A stretch of DNA of 57,107 nucleotides from a virus. The translations under genes were made by a program, and so were the position numbers. Shown piece by piece: positions 37,445-45,595 of the stretch. The notes under the pieces are model-generated. The model saw only the letters and a program-made list of their open reading frames with translations. It had not been told where the DNA came from and did no database searches. Where the stretch lies: the IMG/VR virus record IMGVR_UViG_3300032046_000031, positions 1 through 57,107 of that record, one strand, 5' to 3'. The stretch's first letter is position 1; every line of letters begins with the position of its first letter.

Positions 37445-39935
37445 ACCTCGCAAGACTAAACAGATCCTTGGCATGAACTCCTATGACGATTCTACTCTTC
37501 TCCCTGATGGGGTTGTCAAGCTCATCCAAAATATGCTCCCAGAGAAGACCTCTCTTGAGACCCGTACAGGGTGGGCTCATTATCGAACGGGAATCTCTTG
37601 CACCGCTGATCACACCACCGATGTCTTTACCTCAGCCTCTCATGGATTGAATGATGGGGATAGAATCTACCTTGCAGCAACAACCCTTCCTGCTGGGATA
37701 GCCTCAACTACCCTCTATTATATAATTTCTTCAGCAACTAATACTTTTCAGGTTTCTCTCACCCTCGGAGGTGGTGCTGTCACCTTTACCTCAAATGGAT
37801 CAGGTATAACCTGGATAAGAATGTTGACTGACTCAGCTGGCATCTTTGGGATGGGTTATTATGCTCCAACTACAACAATCGACCTTGATCTCGTTGTCTC
37901 CTATGGGAAACTTTACTCTGGAAATGGTGGAACCCTCACCGAGCGATACAGTGGACTCTCCGCTAATACGCTCTGCTCCATTGCTCAATTTGATGACAAA
38001 GCTTTAATCATAGATCAAGTTAATAAGATGAGAGTATATAAGTATGGAGAGACAACCTACGCTGCTGGAATCGATTCTCCAAAAGAATATAAACTGATTG
38101 AAGATTTTGAGTTAGTCTCAGATTGGGCTCTTGTAAATGGTACTGCTACTGCTAACGCAGTCAACTTTGTTTATGGGACTCAATGCATCACCTTCCTAAC
38201 AACTGCTGGTTTGGTAATGACAGCAGTGAAAACATTTGCATCAAAGAATCTTACTACCTTTGATGATGGTTCAACCTCTGGCACCAATGATTATATCAGT
38301 CTCTTTCTAATCCGAGGTGTTTATGCTAACTTTGATTCCTGTACCTTAGAGATTGGTGATGGTGGAAGTACCACCTGCTATCGAATTGTTCTCTCAAGTT
38401 TGACTGAATGGACCGCAACCTCTGCTCCTGATGTTGCATTTGAGTTTAAGATTAGAAAAAGTGCTTTTACAACAGTTGGTGCTCCAAACTGGAATGCAAT
38501 TACAGGTGTGAAAATTTCCATTGATGCTGCTGCAGCAGTTCAAGCTCAAATCATTGTTGACTATCTTAGGTTGGAGAAAGCTGGCCCTACCACAGCAGAT
38601 TCAACAGTGGCTGGACTTCCATCTGGAACATACTACTACCGAGTTACCTTTGTTACAAATGATGGATGGGAGAGTGATCCTTCTGTGATCTCTGATGCTG
38701 TTGTTGTGGTTTTAGAGAAAGTTACTCTGACAAATATCCCTGTCCCTGGTTCTGCTCGGATTGCAAGCAAGAAGATTTACAGGTTGGGAGGGACATCTGC
38801 TGAGTGGAGACTACTTACCACCCTCTACGATCGAACTACCACTACCTACACCGATAACACCGCAGATGCCAATCTTGGAGATCTCCAAGACATCATCGAG
38901 GGACAACCTTACATCCCAAAATGTCTTACCATCCATGATAAGACCGTAATAATTGCAAATCTTACCTCTCCTGATGGAACTGCCTATCCCTGTGGGGTGA
39001 TGATCTCAGAAGAATTAAGTGTTGATATCTTTGATCACGATAACTTCTTTGAGATTGAAGCAAACTTTGGAGGAAAGATTAATTGGATCCTCGATGCTAT
39101 GGACTTTACCTACGTTGGGAAATCAAACTCAATTTGGAAGTTTGATCCAAATGATCTTACCATCCCTCCTCGAAACCTCTCTCGTATCTATGGAGGAGTT
39201 GGACCTCTTGCTGTTACTGTAGGAGAGAATGAATTTTACTTTCTGGATGGTGCAAAGAGGGTGATTAGCTTCAATGGATCATTCTTTGAGAACATTGGAG
39301 AGGTTTCTCCCAATCGTCTCTCATCTGTGCAAAACTATCTCGATCTTATCCCTGATGCCTGCATCCAAACCTGTTGGATGCTATGCCATGATAATTTTCT
39401 TTTGGTTGGTATTCCACAGACAGGGGATACGTCTCCAACTCTCATCCTTGCCTACTACATCCCAAAGCAGATTTGGATTGTCATCTCTGGGTGGCCAGCG
39501 AGATGTGGGTACTCAGCAAAACTTGCAGGAATTAACACCTTACATCTTGGTCATGCAACCACTGGATTTGTTTATAATTGTTTCTCAGGGGATGATGATG
39601 CTGGAGCAGCCATCACCAATGGGATTCAAACTTCAGATTGGGACTTTGGATCGCCAGAGATTAGAAAAGATTATGCAAAATTCTTTCTCTTTGCAAAGAA
39701 ATTAACTTCGACAAGTGTAACTCTTACTGTTGAACCTTATCTTGATACAGTAGATTCAACAAAAGATATGACTCTTACCATTGATTCTACTGAACATAAG
39801 AGGTTTGGAGATGATATTTCTGTTCCAGAATTAGGATATGCAGGAACATTTCTTGGTTTGCGGATATTTGCAACAACAAGATGGGCATTCAGGTCGCTGT
39901 TTGAATATGCAAGGACGATCGGTATACCTCTATGA
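37428..39935 (+). CDS. Large tail protein, about 835 aa
   Basis: Long beta-rich protein with many short strands (a propeller-like or tail hub form). Near the N-terminus it carries the beta module TTDVFTSASHGLNDGDRIYL and YYIISSATNTFQVSLTLGGG, shared with the protein at 35470. I choose the GTG at 37428 because AGGAGGTGAAG precedes it; it starts inside the previous gene. Likely a tail tube or nozzle protein in a short-tailed virion. Confidence 0.7.
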   Translation: MAPKVEPRKTKQILGMNSYDDSTLLPDGVVKLIQNMLPEKTSLETRTGWAHYRTGISCTADHTTDVFTSASHGLNDGDRIYLAATTLPAGIASTTLYYIISSATNTFQVSLTLGGGAVTFTSNGSGITWIRMLTDSAGIFGMGYYAPTTTIDLDLVVSYGKLYSGNGGTLTERYSGLSANTLCSIAQFDDKALIIDQVNKMRVYKYGETTYAAGIDSPKEYKLIEDFELVSDWALVNGTATANAVNFVYGTQCITFLTTAGLVMTAVKTFASKNLTTFDDGSTSGTNDYISLFLIRGVYANFDSCTLEIGDGGSTTCYRIVLSSLTEWTATSAPDVAFEFKIRKSAFTTVGAPNWNAITGVKISIDAAAAVQAQIIVDYLRLEKAGPTTADSTVAGLPSGTYYYRVTFVTNDGWESDPSVISDAVVVVLEKVTLTNIPVPGSARIASKKIYRLGGTSAEWRLLTTLYDRTTTTYTDNTADANLGDLQDIIEGQPYIPKCLTIHDKTVIIANLTSPDGTAYPCGVMISEELSVDIFDHDNFFEIEANFGGKINWILDAMDFTYVGKSNSIWKFDPNDLTIPPRNLSRIYGGVGPLAVTVGENEFYFLDGAKRVISFNGSFFENIGEVSPNRLSSVQNYLDLIPDACIQTCWMLCHDNFLLVGIPQTGDTSPTLILAYYIPKQIWIVISGWPARCGYSAKLAGINTLHLGHATTGFVYNCFSGDDDAGAAITNGIQTSDWDFGSPEIRKDYAKFFLFAKKLTSTSVTLTVEPYLDTVDSTKDMTLTIDSTEHKRFGDDISVPELGYAGTFLGLRIFATTRWAFRSLFEYARTIGIPL

Positions 39936-40489
39936 AACCCGTCCTTAAAGTCATAATCCCTGATAAACCTGCTGAAGCAACCGTCAATGCTCTCTTTGAG
40001 GATATCTATAACAAGATTGGAAGTCTCCAAAAATGGGTGAGTGAAGGGACAGCTTTAGATCGCCCTCACATCGATTCTTCTTCAATAGGGGCTGAGCTTA
40101 ACTATGCTTTCATCTACCTTCATTGCCTTCTTGTTAGTGAGGCTCTCCTTTATGTCTGGAGGTATCGAAAGCGAGGTACCTATAAATGGTCAACCTGGTT
40201 TAGTGTTGAGAATGAGACTAAGATTCCCAATCTCTATTTTGCAACAGAATATGAGTTAGGGGTGTTAGCGATTGGGCCTTCGCTGGTAAAATCAGAATGG
40301 TCTTACACCATCATAGTGACAAGTGCTGCTGCTCCAGTCCCTTCACAGGTTACTGGAGTAGTCTTGACCAATCTTACAATGTTCGTTGATCCTATAACTG
40401 GTGAGCAGATGGCAAGAGTCCAAGTTGATTGGACTGATAATGCAACGAGTGAGTTGGTTGATCTTTATGAGGTGATCTGGACAGAGTAA
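39932..40489 (+). CDS. Tail fibre-like protein ending in half a fibronectin III domain, 185 aa
   Basis: Starts MKPVLKVIIPDKPAEATVNA. The end (VDWTDNATSELVDLYEVIWT) is the first half of a fibronectin III domain: strands A-C with the Trp, after a Pro-rich linker. The second half appears at the start of the gene at 41265. Stops overlap closely. Probably the first part of a former longer fibre. Confidence 0.7.
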   Translation: MKPVLKVIIPDKPAEATVNALFEDIYNKIGSLQKWVSEGTALDRPHIDSSSIGAELNYAFIYLHCLLVSEALLYVWRYRKRGTYKWSTWFSVENETKIPNLYFATEYELGVLAIGPSLVKSEWSYTIIVTSAAAPVPSQVTGVVLTNLTMFVDPITGEQMARVQVDWTDNATSELVDLYEVIWTE

Positions 40490-40492
40490 TCT

Positions 40493-41263
40493 ATGCCATA
40501 TAAAAGTTTTGCTTGCAATTCTGGTGGGACAGGAGCAATGATAAAATCAACCTATAAGGGGATTCTTTGCTATCCTTTTACCGATCCAATGATCTATCGT
40601 GGGATGATTGGATGGTATAAGGTTGATGAGGGAAGTGGAACAATCCTTTATAACTCTGCACCAGCAAGTGCGAGTAAGCTCCCAGACCTTAATATTGTTA
40701 CTCCAGGTTCAAATTTCTGGGGACTCTATTCTGGATTTGGATATTGGGATGGGGTTGCAACGAGGACCTATAAAATATTTTCCTTTGATCCCTTGGGAAC
40801 TGGACCAAGAACCGTAATGATCTTTGGAAGGGAGAAGCATGGGCTTCAAGATACAAAAATTGCTACTCAGTATTATCTTGCTCCTACTGATCCAGAGGTC
40901 TTTGATTATTACAGTGCACTTGGTGGGATAGTGGTTGTTAAACAACCCAACTGGGCAGGCATGAGTATCAGTCTTACTCCAGGATCAGATTATTATGATA
41001 GACCTTTTGTCAGTGTTTATACCCTTACTGATGTATTTCTGAGCACTTTGCAGATTAAATATACAGGAGGAACTTGGAAGTCTACTACTCCAAGCACTTA
41101 TAATCCAGGTCCAGGACTGACAGACATTTATATTGGAGGTCGATCAAGCCCACCTTATATATGGAAAGGTATCCTTGGTGATTTCATGATCTTTAATGTC
41201 TTACTAACAACAGCTGAAATAGATCAGATTGTAAGTTCTCGTCATTCTCGATGGAACATATAA
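40493..41263 (+). CDS. LamG/concanavalin-like lectin protein, 256 aa
   Basis: IGWYKVDEGSGTILYNSAPA and FMIFNVLLTTAEIDQIVSSR are the first and last elements of the LamG-like jelly roll, with IYIGGRSSPPYIWKGILGDF in between. These domains bind glycans and are common in phage fibres. It lies between two genes that encode the two halves of one fibronectin III domain. No strong ribosome binding site is seen before its ATG. Confidence 0.75.
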   Translation: MPYKSFACNSGGTGAMIKSTYKGILCYPFTDPMIYRGMIGWYKVDEGSGTILYNSAPASASKLPDLNIVTPGSNFWGLYSGFGYWDGVATRTYKIFSFDPLGTGPRTVMIFGREKHGLQDTKIATQYYLAPTDPEVFDYYSALGGIVVVKQPNWAGMSISLTPGSDYYDRPFVSVYTLTDVFLSTLQIKYTGGTWKSTTPSTYNPGPGLTDIYIGGRSSPPYIWKGILGDFMIFNVLLTTAEIDQIVSSRHSRWNI

Positions 41264-41264
41264 G

Positions 41265-42107
41265 ATGGGAACTCGAATTATTGAAGCTTTAAAAGCAAGC
41301 ACCCTTTATACCATTCAGGTAAGAGCAAAAAATGTCTTTGGAAAGTGGGGGGAGTTTAGTGCAGCAGAAACTACCACCACCGCTAAGGATACCACCGTTC
41401 CTGCCACCCCAGCTGGCCAAACCATCCTTGTCGCCACCCCAAACTTCTTCATCATAGGATGGACAGCGTCAGCATCAGGGCTTGGAGTTGAGGGATATAA
41501 TATCTATGTCTTTACATCAAACACCCCTGCCTCTGCCAAGATTATCAAGAGAGCAGGTTACAACACAACGAGGATCATCGTTAATCAGGGAGAGGCCTCT
41601 GAGGATGCTTCCATCACCATTGCTGCTGGAACAGCTTACTGGTTTTGGATTACCTCTGTTGATCAAAGTGGAAACGAGTCAGCTAAGTCAACCTTAGTAA
41701 CTGGTACATTAGGGACTGCAGGGACAGGAACTGATCATGGAGCTCTTACAGGATTACTTGATGATGATCACACCCAATATCGCCTTGAGAGTGCAGACCA
41801 TACTCATCAGACTACAGGAGCCGAGGCAGGAAAGATTGATCATGGATTGGCCTTAGATGGCTTATTGGATGATGACCATACTCAGTATCAAAAGGAATCA
41901 GAGAAGGATGCAGTAAGTGGATATGCTGGTCTTAATGCTTCAAGTCGAACAACAAAGGGAGTTGATACTACTGATGATCTCATCATTGACCTTGCAGCAA
42001 AAGGATTAGTATTAAAGGATACCCAAGGAACCCCACACTATTGGAGAGTAACAATAGATGATATAGGGTCTTTAGTTACAACAGATTTAGGAACGGTGAA
42101 ACCATAA
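41265..42107 (+). CDS. Tail fibre protein with fibronectin III halves and HTQY repeats, 280 aa
   Basis: Residues 1-40 (RIIEALKASTLYTIQVRAKN) are the second half of a fibronectin III domain. Next is a full fibronectin III domain (PATPAGQTILVATPNFFIIG and following). The C-terminal part repeats DHGALTGLLDDDHTQY and DHGLALDGLLDDDHTQYQ, a motif of phage fibre shafts, and ends with a short attachment stretch. Probably trimeric and located at the tail. Confidence 0.75.
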   Translation: MGTRIIEALKASTLYTIQVRAKNVFGKWGEFSAAETTTTAKDTTVPATPAGQTILVATPNFFIIGWTASASGLGVEGYNIYVFTSNTPASAKIIKRAGYNTTRIIVNQGEASEDASITIAAGTAYWFWITSVDQSGNESAKSTLVTGTLGTAGTGTDHGALTGLLDDDHTQYRLESADHTHQTTGAEAGKIDHGLALDGLLDDDHTQYQKESEKDAVSGYAGLNASSRTTKGVDTTDDLIIDLAAKGLVLKDTQGTPHYWRVTIDDIGSLVTTDLGTVKP

Positions 42108-42193
42108 TGCCAAAACATGCAACTTTAGATGAAACTGGAAAGGTTCCAGCTGTACAACTTCCTCCTATGAAGCTGGTCGAACTGGCGCAATGA
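42107..42193 (+). CDS. Mini protein, 28 aa, with tail-fibre motif
   Basis: MPKHATLDETGKVPAVQLPP and eight further residues. The pattern KHATLDxxGKVPAxQLP is part of many phage fibres. Here it is a separate reading frame that starts inside the previous stop (TAATG), as if a longer fibre had been broken by a stop codon. It could be translated by coupling. Confidence 0.5.
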   Translation: MPKHATLDETGKVPAVQLPPMKLVELAQ

Positions 42194-42205
42194 CAGCATA
42201 ATAAG

Positions 42206-42628
42206 ATGCAAGAGATCACCTATTTAGAATCCGATCAGGACTTCGAACATCTCATCCCCCTTATAAGGGTATTCTCAGAGAGAGCCAAAGTCCCTTACTG
42301 GCAACAGTTGAATGAGGTTACAGCCTCCTTCACCAATCCAAATATCTTCGTGATTATTGGGAAGGATGAAGGAAGAATCGTTGGCTATATTTGTGGGAGT
42401 TTATTAAACCAGAGAGAATTTTACATCTCTCAGCTTTTCTCTCCTTTACAAGCTGTTACTCCATTGCTCCTTGATTTTCTTGAAAAGGAGATGAGAGAGA
42501 GAAATGTTAAGAAACTCTTTGGTCTTAGCAGACCCGACCCTCGTGTCTTTGAGAAATATGGATTTAAGACTGAGAGAGTCCTTATGTCTAAACAGTTGGA
42601 GAAGGAGAAAAAGGAGGAATCAAAATGA
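42206..42628 (+). CDS. GNAT-type acetyltransferase-like protein, 140 aa
   Basis: IFVIIGKDEGRIVGYICGSL is strand 4 and the following turn of the GNAT fold, and DFLEKEMRERNVKKLFGLSR, ending PRVFEKYGFKTERVLM, is the typical C-terminal part. The acetyl-CoA loop (QxxGxG) is not conserved in its usual form, so activity is uncertain. In a late operon between fibre and internal proteins. Substrate unknown. Confidence 0.7.
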   Translation: MQEITYLESDQDFEHLIPLIRVFSERAKVPYWQQLNEVTASFTNPNIFVIIGKDEGRIVGYICGSLLNQREFYISQLFSPLQAVTPLLLDFLEKEMRERNVKKLFGLSRPDPRVFEKYGFKTERVLMSKQLEKEKKEESK

Positions 42629-43338
42629 GCTTCGGCCATACCAAGAAAACAAAGAGTACCCCAGTCTTTCGTGAAACCTGGCTCCCAGGGCAGCAGGAGG
42701 CTGCTGGGAAATTTCTCTCTTCAATTCAGGATATCTATTCTGGCAACCTTAACTCCCCTATTGCAAGGATGCTTCAACAGACAACAGGTGAAGCTGCGAT
42801 GAGAGAGACTGCCCAGCAGAGACAAGCTATCTCAGGAACAAAAGGGATGACAGCCCCAGCTAAAGCGAAAGCGATCTCAGGGTTGGGTGGGACAGCAGCT
42901 GGTGCGATGGCAAAGATCCCCCAAGCAATCTGGCAACAAGCGGCGGAGGCACTTCAAGCTTACACCACAGCAGCCCCTACTGTTGCAAGTGGAACAAAGA
43001 CAAGTGGAGGTGGGGGGACTTCGGTTGGATGCTGTTTCATCTTCATTGCAGGAGAGGGAGAGCTTACTCGAATTGTCAGACGATATCGAGATGAGCATTA
43101 TCTTGGGACACTGGTTGATCCAGGTTATAGATGGATGGCAAGGTTACTTGTACCTCTAATGCAGAAGTCTATCCTTATCAAAGGGGTGGTTAGAAAGCTA
43201 ATGACTCAACCCCTAACTGAATACGCAAAATGGTGGTATGGGGAGAGATCATTCACCATTGGGGGGTGGGTTGCAAAACAGTTTTGGCCAACCTTATGGA
43301 AGGTGATGGGGAGGATTAAACATGCCCAGACGAAGTAG
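42625..43338 (+). CDS. Internal virion protein with CFI-box-like segment, 237 aa
   Basis: The N-terminal half is helical with Ala/Gln/Gly (TAPAKAKAISGLGGTAAG). The second half has GCCFIFIAGEGELTRIVRRY and RDEHYLGTLVDPGYRWM, similar to CFI-box C-terminal segments of membrane-associated proteins. It precedes three large internal virion genes; probably ejected with DNA or part of the inner core. Confidence 0.6.
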   Translation: MSFGHTKKTKSTPVFRETWLPGQQEAAGKFLSSIQDIYSGNLNSPIARMLQQTTGEAAMRETAQQRQAISGTKGMTAPAKAKAISGLGGTAAGAMAKIPQAIWQQAAEALQAYTTAAPTVASGTKTSGGGGTSVGCCFIFIAGEGELTRIVRRYRDEHYLGTLVDPGYRWMARLLVPLMQKSILIKGVVRKLMTQPLTEYAKWWYGERSFTIGGWVAKQFWPTLWKVMGRIKHAQTK

Positions 43339-44464
43339 CGGTTCAACCTTTCAAATTGATACAGGTCTTGATATTGGTCCCTTTCTTACTAAGTCCCTGA
43401 TTGAAGCTATCGAACCAAAAGGGACAAGGAAGCAGAGACAGGAGCAAGAGGCTCTGGCTAAACTTGCTGAACTTCAACCAATGGTCTCGAAACTTCCTGA
43501 GACTGAGAAGAAAGATTTCTACAATCGATTCTTCCAGGCTTATGGTGTTTATAAAGCTCCTTGGATTAGGGGAATGTTTGGTGCTGGCGAGGAGCCTGTC
43601 CTTCCTCTTCCAACAGGTGCTCAAGAGATCACCAGACCAATGACAGGGATGTTTGGGAGGAAGGATGTGAAAGGTGTCTATGTCCCTCAGGTTGGACCTT
43701 TCAAGTTCACTGAAGCACCACTTCTTTCTGAACAAAAGAAATCAGAACTCTTACAATTTGCTAAGGCTCAAGGTTACGATGAAGAAGAAACAAATGCTCT
43801 TATTGAAGCAGCTACAACAGGAGTGCCCAAATCTGCAGCTGCCATCCAAGCCAACCTTCTTAAGCGAGCTGATAGATTAATTGGGGATGCAATGGCTGGA
43901 GGGAAGACAAGAGAACAAGCAATTGAGACTCTCCCACCAACCTTGAAAAGACACATTCAAGAGCATGAGCAAGAGTTTCAAACAAAGGAGTCTCTAAGGA
44001 AATATCAAGCAGAAGCTGCATTAAGTTTAGCAAGAGAAAGGGAGGAACGCCCAAAGATTGCAAGAGAAAGAGAAGCAAGATTTGCTCAACAATTTAAAGC
44101 AACAATGGATTTAGCAGGAAGGAAACAAGCTGTTGTTGAGCAGCAAGCTCAGAGAATGTTGAATCTTAAAACTATTGATATGCAGACCAGAAATTATATC
44201 AACATTATGAAGGAGAAAACTCAAGCTCAACTTCGATTATTGCTCCAACACAATCAACAACAAATGAAGTTTCGTGAGACAGATCCAAACTTTGTCCCTG
44301 ATTTTAGAGATGATTCCCAAATTGCTGGGAATTGGGATGATCTTTATGCAAGAGTGATGTCGATGCAAGGTGTTTCAGGAGCAGCACCAGAGGTTGCTCC
44401 TCCACTCTCAGAGCAAGATGCAGCTTTTGATCGTTTAATGAAAAGGATCAAAGGAGGAAAATAA
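43322..44464 (+). CDS. Internal virion protein, 380 aa
   Basis: Long helical protein, Gln/Glu/Arg-rich with coiled coil at about 215-300. Starts MPRRSSGSTFQIDTGLDIGP. Overlaps the neighbours by a few bases. Resembles internal core proteins of podoviruses in layout. No family. Confidence 0.65.
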   Translation: MPRRSSGSTFQIDTGLDIGPFLTKSLIEAIEPKGTRKQRQEQEALAKLAELQPMVSKLPETEKKDFYNRFFQAYGVYKAPWIRGMFGAGEEPVLPLPTGAQEITRPMTGMFGRKDVKGVYVPQVGPFKFTEAPLLSEQKKSELLQFAKAQGYDEEETNALIEAATTGVPKSAAAIQANLLKRADRLIGDAMAGGKTREQAIETLPPTLKRHIQEHEQEFQTKESLRKYQAEAALSLAREREERPKIAREREARFAQQFKATMDLAGRKQAVVEQQAQRMLNLKTIDMQTRNYINIMKEKTQAQLRLLLQHNQQQMKFRETDPNFVPDFRDDSQIAGNWDDLYARVMSMQGVSGAAPEVAPPLSEQDAAFDRLMKRIKGGK

Positions 44465-45594
44465 TGGAAGAACGAGTCAATTTGTTTGAGACACTTCGTA
44501 AAGATCCCGATTTCGATAAATTATCAAAAGAGCAGCAAACTAAGATCCGTGAGGCTTGGGTACAACAGCAGATGATGTCCTCTGGAGATCCAAGGAATCA
44601 AAAGAATTTTGAACAGTTGGTTAAAGAGGCATATTACGATCTTCCCCAAGCACCAACAGAGGGTGCCTTTTTCCCAGCTTGGCCTGAGTTTAAAGAAAGG
44701 ATGGGGACATCTTGGGAGAGAGGATGGGGAGTCCCAAAGGAGATTCTCTGGGGAGGGATAAAAGAGGTTGGAACTGGTGAAGGGACAATCCCACAGAGAC
44801 TCTCAAGGATGCCAGCACAGATCCGTGACTATTTTATTGGAAGGAGAAAAGCAACAGAACTCCCAGAAGAGATTGAAAAGGTTCCAGGATCATCTCTTTG
44901 GTCCGACCCTTTTCTCTGGGGATTAGGGAAGGTTGGATATAAACTTGGAGAGAAAACAGTAAAAGGAATTGGAAAGATAGGAGAAAGAATCAGACCTCCA
45001 GGAATTGCAAAGGCTAGTGAGGAGACTGCTGAAGCTTTCAATGCAAGAGTAATGGGTGAGGAAGCAGCAAAGAGAGAGGCTCTTAAAGGAAGGATAAGAG
45101 AACTACGAGGAGGAAGAGAACCTATTTCAGCTCCTATGCCTAAAACTCCAACCCCAACTCCACGAGGGCCTTACAACAAAGCAATGACTCGTCTCACCCC
45201 AAACTATGCAAAAGAGGAAGCAAAGGTTGTTTCTGAGTTTGTTGCAAGACATCCAGATGATATTCTCTCAAAAGCAATCCTTACAGAGAAGCCTCCTCTT
45301 TCTCCCTCAACCCTCTCTGAGATTGAGAGACGAATCTTCAATCGAGTTCCTCAACCTCCTGTAACTCCTCCACCAGTTGGTTATAGGATTCAACCTCCTG
45401 GTGCTGCTGCAGAATCCCTCGGTGTGACTGGAGAGGCAGTTAATCTCAACGAGCCAAGGAATCTTGCTGATTGGATGGCAAAGCAAGGTGAAGAAAGAAT
45501 AATTACCCCATCAGCAAAGGAAATTGCAGAAGCCGCTACCAGAAATGTAGTATTGAAGAAATCGTATAAGTTACCAAAACTTAGAGGACAGTAA
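44464..45594 (+). CDS. Internal virion protein, 376 aa
   Basis: Starts MEERVNLFETLRKDPDFDKL. N-terminal helices, then a Pro/Thr-rich linker (ISAPMPKTPTPTPRGPYNK) and a C-terminal tail of short motifs. Probably an ejected or core protein. Overlaps the previous stop (ATAATG). Confidence 0.65.
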   Translation: MEERVNLFETLRKDPDFDKLSKEQQTKIREAWVQQQMMSSGDPRNQKNFEQLVKEAYYDLPQAPTEGAFFPAWPEFKERMGTSWERGWGVPKEILWGGIKEVGTGEGTIPQRLSRMPAQIRDYFIGRRKATELPEEIEKVPGSSLWSDPFLWGLGKVGYKLGEKTVKGIGKIGERIRPPGIAKASEETAEAFNARVMGEEAAKREALKGRIRELRGGREPISAPMPKTPTPTPRGPYNKAMTRLTPNYAKEEAKVVSEFVARHPDDILSKAILTEKPPLSPSTLSEIERRIFNRVPQPPVTPPPVGYRIQPPGAAAESLGVTGEAVNLNEPRNLADWMAKQGEERIITPSAKEIAEAATRNVVLKKSYKLPKLRGQ

Positions 45595-45595
45595 G

